Positions 6,664 through 12,888 of a stretch of 13,339 nucleotides of DNA are shown here, in pieces. The stretch covers positions 1 to 13,339 of the forward strand of contig SLIW01000279.1 in assembly GCA_007135435.1 (NCBI GenBank). Direction: 5' to 3'. Positions within the stretch are counted from its first letter, which is position 1. The number at the start of each line of letters is the position of its first letter. Position numbers and translations under genes: made by a program. Below the pieces are notes generated by a model. The model was given only the letters and a program-made list of their open reading frames with translations. It searched no databases and was not told the DNA's origin. The stretch comes from Natronomonas sp. (GTDB lineage Archaea; Halobacteriota; Halobacteria; Halobacteriales; Haloarculaceae).

Positions 6664-6683
6664 ACCTGGTTGTACCACCAGGT
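6664..6683. promoter_or_regulatory. inverted repeat upstream of tenA, candidate operator
   Basis: Perfect 7-bp arms ACCTGGT (6664-6670) and ACCAGGT (6677-6683) around a 6-base centre. It ends 5 bases upstream of the tenA TATA box (positions -35 to -54 from the start). It also starts 3 bases past the stop of the membrane-protein gene, but no T-tract follows, so an operator is more likely than a terminator. Archaeal thiamine genes are known to be controlled by the ThiR regulator; whether this is its site is a guess. Confidence 0.5.
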
Positions 6684-6686
6684 TAT

Positions 6687-6875
6687 TCACGAGCCCTCCT
6701 CGGCGGTCTGTCGCGTCCCGGCGACGACGACGAGGAGGACGACGCCGATGAACAGCGCGCCGACGAAGGCGATCCCGAACGGCTCCGGGATCACCTCGAA
6801 GGCGACCACCACCGTGATGGGGAGGAACACGGCCAGCCCCAGGGCGGCGAGTAGGACCTTCGTGATCTCCTTCAT
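6687..6875 (-). CDS. small membrane protein with two predicted helices
   Basis: 62-residue protein of unknown function. Two hydrophobic stretches span roughly residues 7-27 (VLLAALGLAVFLPITVVVAF) and 33-53 (FGIAFVGALFIGVVLLVVVAG), joined by a short turn EVIPEP. It has a basic N-terminus (MKEITK) and a short charged C-terminus, so both ends would face the same side of the cytoplasmic membrane, probably inside. No charged or catalytic residue sits in the helices. The start at 6875 has an A/T-rich box 26 bases ahead. It lies 57 bases upstream of tenA on the same strand, but tenA has its own promoter, so co-transcription is possible but not required. I do not recognise a family. Confidence 0.75.
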   Translation of the reverse strand: MKEITKVLLAALGLAVFLPITVVVAFEVIPEPFGIAFVGALFIGVVLLVVVAGTRQTAEEGS

Positions 6876-6897
6876 GGAGATACGCCTCCCCGCTCGG

Positions 6898-6903
6898 GTA
6901 AAC
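6898..6903 (-). promoter_or_regulatory. TATA-like box of the small membrane-protein gene
   Basis: The minus strand reads GTTTAC, centred about 26 bases before the ATG at 6875. A 27-bp tandem repeat begins 9 bases further upstream. Confidence 0.55.
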
Positions 6904-6911
6904 GTGTTCCG

Positions 6912-6992
6912 TTGCCGTCTCGTTCGGGGCGGTCTCCCTTGCCGTCCGATTCGTGACGGTCTCTGTTGCCGTCCCCTTCGGGGCGGTCCTCG
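6912..6992. repeat. 27-bp tandem direct repeat, three degenerate copies
   Basis: Units begin at 6912, 6939 and 6966, each with TTGCCGTC. Copies 1 and 3 share 22 of 27 bases and copies 1 and 2 share 20 of 27, so the array is older than the one at 4664-4761. It fills much of the divergent region between the membrane-protein gene and mutY, just upstream of the former's promoter. No sequence similarity to the other 27-bp array is obvious by eye. Confidence 0.8.
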
Positions 6993-7055
6993 TCCTCCGC
7001 GGACGACCGTTCGGAACCGTCACACACAAACGTCGACCGACGGAACCCCCACGTG

Positions 7056-8054
7056 ATGGCAGACGACGTCGTCGGTGACGACCGCGAGCGGGGCGCGGAT
7101 GCCGACGTCGACCCCGAACCCGACACAGACGCCCACGCCGACGACCCGGACGTCTACCTCCCGGATGACGTCGAGGCGGTCCGAGACGCGCTCGTCGCGT
7201 GGTATCGCGCCGACCACCGCCAGTACCCCTGGCGGGAGACCGACGACCCGTACGCGATCCTGGTCTCGGAGGTGATGAGCCAGCAGACCCAGCTCGACCG
7301 CGTCGTGGACGCGTGGGGGACGTTCCTCGAGCGGTGGCCGACGGTCGAGGCGCTGGCCGCTGCCGACCGCGCCGACGTCGTCGGCTTCTGGTCCGCCCAC
7401 TCGCTCGGCTACAACAACCGCGCGCGGTACCTCCACGAGGCTGCCGGACAGGTGATCGAGGAACACGACGGCGAGTTCCCCCGGACGCCCGACGGCCTGC
7501 AGGAGCTGATGGGCGTCGGTCCGTACACGGCGAACGCCGTCGCCTCGTTCGCGTTCGATGCCGGTGGTGCGGTCGTCGACACGAACGTCAAGCGCGTGCT
7601 CTATCGGGCGTTCGGCGTCCCGGACGACGACTCCACGTTCGAGGCGGTGGCCTCCGAGCTCATGCCGGAGGGCGAGTCCCGCGTCTGGAACAACGCGATC
7701 ATGGAGCTCGGTGGCGTCGCCTGCGGGACCCGGCCCCGGTGCGACGCGGAGGGGTGTCCCTGGCGGGAGTGGTGTGGGGCCTACGCGACCGGCGACTTCA
7801 CCGCCCCGGACGTGCCGACCCAGCCGGCGTTCGAGGGCTCCCGGCGGCAGATGCGCGGCAGGGTCGTCTCGACGCTCCGGGAGTTCGACGCGCTCTCGCT
7901 GGACGAGCTCGGCCCCCGGGTTCGGGTCGACTACACCCCGGACGGCGACTTCGGCCGGGAGTGGTTGGCCGCACTCGTGGCGGACCTCGAGGACGACGGG
8001 CTGGTCGAGACCGCAACGCGGGACGGGGCGAACGTCGTCCGCCTGCGCCGGTGA
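7056..8054 (+). CDS. mutY: A/G-specific adenine DNA glycosylase (MutY-like)
   Basis: 332-residue base-excision-repair enzyme of the HhH-GPD superfamily; MutY removes adenine mispaired with 8-oxoguanine. Residues 1-35 are an acidic tail rich in Asp. Catalytic core: Glu72 in SEVMSQQTQLD, the helix-hairpin-helix LMGVGPYTANAVASF (151-165) with Tyr157, and catalytic Asp175 with Asn177 in VVDTNVKRVLYRAFG. An iron-sulfur cysteine set follows at 223, 229, 234 and 240 (spacing X5, X4, X5 rather than the usual X6, X2, X5). Residues ~260-332 resemble a winged helix, not the Nudix-like domain that reads 8-oxoG in bacterial MutY. The frame opens at 6966; ATG 7056 is chosen because acidic halophile-like sequence begins there, though the A/C-rich stretch 7021-7031 is only a weak TATA candidate. 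GTG 7053 is an alternative. Confidence 0.9.
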   Translation: MADDVVGDDRERGADADVDPEPDTDAHADDPDVYLPDDVEAVRDALVAWYRADHRQYPWRETDDPYAILVSEVMSQQTQLDRVVDAWGTFLERWPTVEALAAADRADVVGFWSAHSLGYNNRARYLHEAAGQVIEEHDGEFPRTPDGLQELMGVGPYTANAVASFAFDAGGAVVDTNVKRVLYRAFGVPDDDSTFEAVASELMPEGESRVWNNAIMELGGVACGTRPRCDAEGCPWREWCGAYATGDFTAPDVPTQPAFEGSRRQMRGRVVSTLREFDALSLDELGPRVRVDYTPDGDFGREWLAALVADLEDDGLVETATRDGANVVRLRR

Positions 8055-8089
8055 CCGACGAGAGCGGTCCGGCTAACGCATGCAGCACG

Positions 8090-8105
8090 TGATTCCGTAA
8101 TCACC
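8090..8105. promoter_or_regulatory. inverted repeat upstream of the FMN-reductase gene, candidate operator
   Basis: Perfect 6-bp arms GTGATT (8090-8095) and AATCAC (8100-8105) around CCGT. With one bulged base the symmetry extends outward to CAC (8087-8089) and GTG (8107-8109). It lies directly upstream of the TATA box, 33-48 bases before the start codon. Confidence 0.45.
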
Positions 8106-8108
8106 GTG

Positions 8109-8116
8109 GCTTTACC
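8109..8116 (+). promoter_or_regulatory. TATA box of the FMN-reductase-like gene
   Basis: GCTTTACC, centred about 26 bases before the ATG at 8138; leaderless spacing. Confidence 0.55.
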
Positions 8117-8137
8117 CCCTGGGGGCCAAGGTGCGGC

Positions 8138-8719
8138 ATGGACGAGGTCCGTGTCGCGGCGCTGGTCGGGAGCCTCCGCGAGGACAGTTACACCAGGCTC
8201 GCCTGTGAGGACGTCCTCTCGGCCGCGGCGTCCTACGACCGCGTCGAGGCGGAGTGCATCGACCTCCGGAGGTTCGATCTTCCCGTGTTCGACGCCGACG
8301 AGCGCGACGCGGGGGACGCCGAGGAGCTCCGTCGGCGCGTCCAGGAGGCCGACTCGGTCGTCCTCGGGACGCCCGTCTACCACGGGTCGTACTCGTCGGC
8401 GCTGAAGAACGCGCTCGACTACTGCGGTTTCGACGAGTTCGAGAACACCACCGTCGGGCTGGTGTGCGTCGCCGGGGGCTCCTTCCCGACGACCACGCTC
8501 GACCACCTGCGGTCGGTCGCCCGGGCCGTCAACGCCTGGGTCGTCCCCCACCAGGTGGCCATCCCGCGGGTCCGGAACCGCTACGAGGACGGCCAGCTCG
8601 TCGACGAGGACGTGGAGGAACGCCTATCGACGCTCGGCCGACGGATGGTCGAGTACGCCAACATCGAGCCGGACCCCCGGACGGCCGAGGCCAGCCAGAA
8701 CGTCGGCGCGGACGACTAG
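8138..8719 (+). CDS. NADPH-dependent FMN reductase-like flavoprotein
   Basis: 193-residue flavodoxin-fold protein of the NADPH-dependent FMN reductase family, which bind FMN and pass electrons from NAD(P)H to flavins, quinones, azo compounds or metal ions. Seen: the phosphate-binding loop GSLREDSYTR (11-20) after the first beta strand, GTPVYHGSYSSALKNALDY (77-95), the family signature on the FMN isoalloxazine side, and a third loop VAGGSFPTTTLDHLR (111-125). Length is typical (about 180-200). The start at ATG 8138 is supported by a TATA box 26 bases upstream. It follows mutY by 83 bases with its own promoter and a palindrome in front, so it is probably independently regulated. The physiological acceptor is unknown; oxidative-stress or quinone protection is a plausible role (inference). 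Confidence 0.9.
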   Translation: MDEVRVAALVGSLREDSYTRLACEDVLSAAASYDRVEAECIDLRRFDLPVFDADERDAGDAEELRRRVQEADSVVLGTPVYHGSYSSALKNALDYCGFDEFENTTVGLVCVAGGSFPTTTLDHLRSVARAVNAWVVPHQVAIPRVRNRYEDGQLVDEDVEERLSTLGRRMVEYANIEPDPRTAEASQNVGADD

Positions 8720-8832
8720 CGGTCGAGGGGCGGGGGGTTACTATCGGTCACTTGATGTGGTCGACGTGCCGGTCTCCAGCGGCTCGAAAAACTGTGGTCT
8801 GCTGGACCCTTCGCCGCCTCCCGATTCCTCGA

Positions 8833-8856
8833 CGCCCGTCCCGGAAGCGACGGGCG
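8833..8856. repeat. inverted repeat upstream of the DHH-family gene
   Basis: Perfect 8-bp arms CGCCCGTC (8833-8840) and GACGGGCG (8849-8856) around 8 bases. It lies 48-71 bases before the ATG at 8904 and 17 bases upstream of the TATA box, in the 184-base gap after the FMN-reductase gene. Either a regulatory site or a transcript-end hairpin for the gene before; no T-run follows. Confidence 0.4.
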
Positions 8857-8873
8857 CGTGGAATCCGACAACC

Positions 8874-8881
8874 GTTTTAAG
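8874..8881 (+). promoter_or_regulatory. TATA box of the DHH-family gene
   Basis: GTTTTAAG, centred about 27 bases before the ATG at 8904. It fixes that start against the in-frame ATG at 8757. Confidence 0.7.
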
Positions 8882-8903
8882 CCCGGACTGTTCGTTCCGT
8901 GTA

Positions 8904-11123
8904 ATGGGTAGCTGTATCATCTGTGGCACGTCAACCGACGGGCCGATCTGCGAGGTCCACCAGGAGGACGTCCTCTTCGAGTTCGAGGGCGACCAGCCGT
9001 CGCAACTGACCCCCGGCCGCTTCTACCGCGGCTCCGTCGACGGGTACGCCGACTTCGGCGTCTTCGTCGACATCGGGACCGTCACCGGGCTGCTCCACCG
9101 GAGCAAGCTCGACCGACGCCTCGAGAGCCTGCCGTGGGAGCCCGGCGACGAGGTGGCCGTCCAGGTCGAGAACGTCCGTGACAACGGCGACATCGACCTC
9201 GGGTGGTCGATCCGGCAGTCCCCCGACGAGTTCCGGGGCGTCCTGGTCGACGCGCCCGACGGCGACCGGCTCCTCGACGAGGCAGACGACGACCCGGGCG
9301 CCGACGCCGCCGTGTCGGACCCGGCGACCGTGACGACGCCGTCGGCTGAACAGGACCGCTCGCGCGGCGGTGGGGGCACGACCACGTCGGCGACCACGTC
9401 GACGAACGAGTCGACGTCAACATCGACGTCGACGTCGGCGTCGCCGTCGCAATCGTCGTCCGCATCGTCCACCTCGACGTCGGAACCGGCGCAGTCCTCG
9501 GACTCAGGACGGACGGCAGCGTCGGCACAGTCCACCGCGACCGAGGACGCCGACGCCGATACCGATGCCGATGCCGTCGTTGAGGCCGAGGTCGAAGCCG
9601 ACGCCGACGAGACGGCCGGCGAGGAGTCCGACATCGACCGCGTGCCGATCGAGGCGCTGCGCGACAGGGTGGGCGACCGGGTCCGCCTCGAGGGCGAGGT
9701 CGTCTCGACGAGACAGACGTCCGGGCCGACCGTGTTCGAGCTCCGCGACGAGACCGGGGTCGTCGACTGTGCGGCGTTCGTCGAGGCGGGCGTCCGCGCC
9801 TACCCGGAGATCGAGCCCGACGACGTCGTCCGGCTCGACGGCGAGGTCCGCCTGCGGCGCGAGGAGATCCAGGTCGAGACCGAGTCGCTGGTCGCCCTGG
9901 AAGGGGACGCGCTCGAGGCGGTTCACGAGCGGATGGACGAGGCGCTCGCCGAGCAGGCCAGCCCCGGGTCCGTGGAGCCGCTGGCCGACGACGACGCCGT
10001 CGCCGGGGCGGCCGACGCGATCGCCGACGCTGCGCAGACTATCCGCCGCGCGGTGCTGGAGTCCCGGCCGGTCGTCGTCCGCCACGACGCGACGACCGAC
10101 GGCTACGTCGCCGGGGCCGCCATCGAGCGGGCCGTGCTGCCGCTCGTCGCGGAGCAGCACACCTCCTCGGACGCGGTCTACCACTACTTCGACCGCCGGC
10201 CGCTCGAGGACGGCGTCTACGACATGAACGACGCGACGAAAGACGTCACACGGATGCTCGGCGACCGCGAGCGCCACGACGAGAAGCTCCCGCTGTTCGT
10301 CTTCGCCGCCGCGGGCTCGACTGCCGCCTCCCTCGACGGCCTGGAGCTCCTGGACGTCTACGGCGCCCCGCGGATCGTCGTCGACGGCCGGCCTGCCGAC
10401 AAGTCAGTCGCCGAGGAGCTCGACAGTCTGGTGACCGTCGAGGACCGGACCGCCGCGACGGTCGCCGCCAACGTCGCCGCCGCGGTCAACGACGAGGTCC
10501 GCGAGGACCTCGTCCACCTCCCCGCGATCAGCTACTGGGACGACGTCCCGGCCGGCTACGCCGACCTCGCCGCGGAGGCCGGCGTGGACGCGGAGGCCGC
10601 CCGACGGCTCCGCGAGGCCATCGCCCTGGAGGCGCACTACCAGTCCTACGAGGACAAGCGCGAGCTCATCGTCGACCTGCTGTTCGACAAGCGGACCGGC
10701 CTCGCCGAACAGGTCTCCGACCAGTTCCGCACCAAGCTCGAGGCGGAAGTGGAGACGGCGATGGCGAACCTCGACGAGCGCGAGGTCGACGGCGTCTCGG
10801 TCGCCGTCCTCGACACCGACTCCTACACCCACCGCTACGACTTCCCGGAGACGCGGCTCCTGCTCGACGAGCTCCACCGCCGACTCGACGCCGACGCCGT
10901 CGTCGGCTTCGGCACGGACGTCCTCCACGTCCGGAGCGACGACGAGCTCGACCTGGCGGCCATCGTCGAGTCGCTCCGGGAGGCGGCGCCGAACGCCGGC
11001 GTCAACGACCCGGGGGCCCGCCAGCCGAAGCTCGAGTTCCTCGCGGGCGAGCGGGACGCCGTCGTCGACGCGGTCGTCGACGCCGTTGCTGCCCAGGCCG
11101 TGGCCACGTCGGCGTCCCGGTGA
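8904..11123 (+). CDS. zinc-finger/S1/OB-fold/DHH (RecJ-like) protein, probably catalytically inactive DHH domain
   Basis: 739-residue multidomain protein of a haloarchaeal RecJ-like DHH family. Order: a zinc knuckle at the N-terminus (Cys4, Cys7, Cys16, His19); an S1 RNA-binding domain (~35-103, RGSVDGYADFGVFVDIG); a ~115-residue disordered linker (~128-243), Ser/Thr-rich then Asp/Ala-rich; an OB fold (~246-334, VGDRVRLEGEVVSTRQTSG, VFELRDETGVVDCAAF); a DHH domain (~385-540); and a C-terminal DHHA1-like region (~600-735). The expected catalytic signatures are altered: the HxDxDG position reads DATTDG (395-400), the DxGS motif reads AAGST (469-473), and the DHH triplet reads Asp-Gly-Arg (494-496). 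The GGH-type motif near the C-terminus is not recognisable (NAGVNDPGAR). I infer a nucleic-acid-binding scaffold rather than a nuclease. Start chosen from the TATA box 27 bases ahead; the zinc knuckle begins right after it. Confidence 0.85.
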   Translation: MGSCIICGTSTDGPICEVHQEDVLFEFEGDQPSQLTPGRFYRGSVDGYADFGVFVDIGTVTGLLHRSKLDRRLESLPWEPGDEVAVQVENVRDNGDIDLGWSIRQSPDEFRGVLVDAPDGDRLLDEADDDPGADAAVSDPATVTTPSAEQDRSRGGGGTTTSATTSTNESTSTSTSTSASPSQSSSASSTSTSEPAQSSDSGRTAASAQSTATEDADADTDADAVVEAEVEADADETAGEESDIDRVPIEALRDRVGDRVRLEGEVVSTRQTSGPTVFELRDETGVVDCAAFVEAGVRAYPEIEPDDVVRLDGEVRLRREEIQVETESLVALEGDALEAVHERMDEALAEQASPGSVEPLADDDAVAGAADAIADAAQTIRRAVLESRPVVVRHDATTDGYVAGAAIERAVLPLVAEQHTSSDAVYHYFDRRPLEDGVYDMNDATKDVTRMLGDRERHDEKLPLFVFAAAGSTAASLDGLELLDVYGAPRIVVDGRPADKSVAEELDSLVTVEDRTAATVAANVAAAVNDEVREDLVHLPAISYWDDVPAGYADLAAEAGVDAEAARRLREAIALEAHYQSYEDKRELIVDLLFDKRTGLAEQVSDQFRTKLEAEVETAMANLDEREVDGVSVAVLDTDSYTHRYDFPETRLLLDELHRRLDADAVVGFGTDVLHVRSDDELDLAAIVESLREAAPNAGVNDPGARQPKLEFLAGERDAVVDAVVDAVAAQAVATSASR
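9376..9612 (+). repeat. low-complexity coding tract (Ser/Thr then Asp/Ala linker)
   Basis: Within the DHH-family gene, 9376-9500 is built from near-repeats of TCGACG-type hexamers encoding Ser and Thr. About 9545-9612 is built from GACGCC/GATGCC-type hexamers encoding Asp, Ala and Glu. The tract forms the flexible linker between the S1 and OB domains. Simple hexamer composition makes its length likely to vary between strains. Confidence 0.7.
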
Positions 11124-11157
11124 CGCCGTCGTCGGACTCCTGGTCGTCGGGCCGAGG

Positions 11158-11165
11158 TTTTCTCT
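11158..11165 (+). terminator. possible oligo-T terminator after the DHH-family gene
   Basis: TTTTCTCT, 35 bases after the stop codon, is the only T-rich run in this intergenic stretch. Archaeal polymerase can stop at such runs without a hairpin. The tract is short, so this is tentative. Confidence 0.3.
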
Positions 11166-11302
11166 AGACTTCATTCGCGACGCTGCCATATCTGTCGATC
11201 GTGTCCACCAGACCGATCGGAGACCGAGGATCGCCTCCGCCCACGGCGGCCGCGTTTCGAGCGACGTCTGGGTCTCGCATCGAGCGTTATCCAGGGCCCG
11301 GG

Positions 11303-11311
11303 TCTTTTCTA
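11303..11311 (+). promoter_or_regulatory. TATA-like box of the M28 peptidase gene
   Basis: TCTTTTCTA, centred about 28 bases before the ATG at 11335. It supports that start over in-frame starts further upstream, which lie in Arg-rich non-coding sequence. Confidence 0.55.
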
Positions 11312-11334
11312 CGGCCCCGCCCGTCCACCACCAC

Positions 11335-12888
11335 ATGGACGCCGACGACGAGACGGCTGGAGCGCTGGGTCGCACGTGGCTGAGCGACCGCCCCTGGGAG
11401 GTCCTGACCCGTCTGACTGAGCTCGACCACCGCCTCGCGGGGCACCCGGGCGACCGCGAGGCGGCCTCGGTCGTGGCGGACGCGTTCGCGGCCGCCGGGC
11501 TCCGGGACGTCCACGAGGAGCCCTTCGAGCTGCGTCGGTGGACCCCCGGCGAGGTCGAGCTGGCGGTGACCGTCCCCGACCGGGACGTCACGCGGTCGTT
11601 CGAGGCAGTCGCCCTGCCGTACTGTCCGCCCTACGACGCGACCGCCCCGCTGGTCGACGTGGGCCACGGCACGCCCGAGGAGCTGGCGGCCGCCGACGTC
11701 GGCGGGGCGCTCGCGATCACGAGCACCGAGTCGCCACCCGAGCTCGGTCGGCTCTACCACCGCGTCGAGAAGGTCGGCCAGGCGGCGGCCGCGGGCGCCG
11801 AGGGCTTCGTCTTCGTCAACCACGTCCCGGGCCAGCTCCCACCGACGGGGGCGCTGCGGTTCGGTGACGAGGCCTCCATCCCCGGCGTCGGGGTGAGCCT
11901 CGAGGCCGGCGAGTGGCTCCGGGAGTACGCCGACGAGGGTGCGCGCGTCCGGCTCCGGGTGGACGCCCGAACCGAGGACGGCAGGAGCCGCAACGTCGTC
12001 GGCCACCTCGGCCCCGACACGGACGACGAGGTGCTCGTGGTCGCTCACCACGACTCCCACCACATCGCGGAGGGGGCGCTCGACAACGGCTGCGGCGTCG
12101 CGACGATCGTCGGGATGGCCGCGATGCTCGCCGACCTCGAGAGGGACCTCGAGCGTCGCGTGCGCTTCGCGTCGGTCAGCGGCGAGGAGATCGGCCTCCT
12201 CGGGAGCGAGGCGCTGGCCGGGTCGGTGGAGGTCGACGCGGTCCACGCGATCGTCAACGTCGACGGCGCCGGTCGCCACCGGGACCTCCGGGCGCTCGCT
12301 CACACCTCGGGGGCGCTCTCTGACGTCGTGGAGGAGATCGCCGCTGCGGTCGACCATCCGATCAAGATCTCGGACCGCCCACACCCCTACAGCGACCACT
12401 GGCCCTTCCTGCGGGCCGGCACGCCCTCCCTCCAGCTCCACAGCGAGGAGCCGACGGGCGAGGGTCGGTGGGAGCGCGGCTGGGGGCACACGCAGGCCGA
12501 CACCCGCGACAAGGCCGATCCGCGGACGATCCGCGAGCACGCGATGCTCGCTGGGCTGCTCGTGCGGGCGGTGGCCAGCGCCGACCTGCCGCGGGTGGAT
12601 CCCGCGGAGGTCCGCGAGCAACTCACCGAGATGGGCGCCAGGGAGGGGATGCTGGCGGCCGACATCTGGCCAGACGGGTGGGATAGAGGGTGCCGAACAC
12701 CTGACTGGAACGCCAGTACTGTGGATGGCGGATACCGGACTGAAGTGGTTGGACTGCGAATGGCGGACACCCTGCCGGAGGGGAGATACGAGGGCCGATC
12801 GACGGCAGGAACCGCTAGCCACTTACCACAGCGGTACCTCCGTCCCCACGAACGCGATGAGCACAGAGGTCGATCCCGCCGAGTCTGA
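11335..12888 (+). CDS. M28-family zinc metallopeptidase with an apparent read-through C-terminal tail
   Basis: M28 aminopeptidase-type enzyme, 517 residues as read. A PA-like insert spans about residues 90-200. The catalytic domain carries the two-zinc set: His238 and Asp240 (VVAHHDSHH), Asp250 (GALDNGCG), the Glu284-Glu285 pair (SGEEIGLLGS), Asp310 (NVDGAG) and His355 (YSDHWPF). All are present, so it should be active. No signal peptide or lipobox is visible, so it is probably cytoplasmic. Residue 450 (PDGWD) looks like the natural end. The following 67 residues are Arg-rich, not acidic, and run 32 bases into elp3. A TAG lies one frame over at 12684-12686, so loss of a single base would explain the extension. 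The start at 11335 has a TATA box 28 bases ahead. Natural substrate unknown. Confidence 0.87.
   Translation: MDADDETAGALGRTWLSDRPWEVLTRLTELDHRLAGHPGDREAASVVADAFAAAGLRDVHEEPFELRRWTPGEVELAVTVPDRDVTRSFEAVALPYCPPYDATAPLVDVGHGTPEELAAADVGGALAITSTESPPELGRLYHRVEKVGQAAAAGAEGFVFVNHVPGQLPPTGALRFGDEASIPGVGVSLEAGEWLREYADEGARVRLRVDARTEDGRSRNVVGHLGPDTDDEVLVVAHHDSHHIAEGALDNGCGVATIVGMAAMLADLERDLERRVRFASVSGEEIGLLGSEALAGSVEVDAVHAIVNVDGAGRHRDLRALAHTSGALSDVVEEIAAAVDHPIKISDRPHPYSDHWPFLRAGTPSLQLHSEEPTGEGRWERGWGHTQADTRDKADPRTIREHAMLAGLLVRAVASADLPRVDPAEVREQLTEMGAREGMLAADIWPDGWDRGCRTPDWNASTVDGGYRTEVVGLRMADTLPEGRYEGRSTAGTASHLPQRYLRPHERDEHRGRSRRV

Noticed and set aside
8757..8903. Upstream in-frame extension of the DHH-family protein starting at 8757
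   Set aside because: The extra 49 residues are Pro/Ser-rich without halophile composition, and a strong TATA box at 8874-8881 lies inside them, placing the start at 8904.
11287..12822. A minus-strand frame of 511 codons opposite the M28 peptidase gene
   Set aside because: It is the mirror of a well-supported gene with intact zinc ligands. Its composition follows codon complementarity and no family motif is seen.
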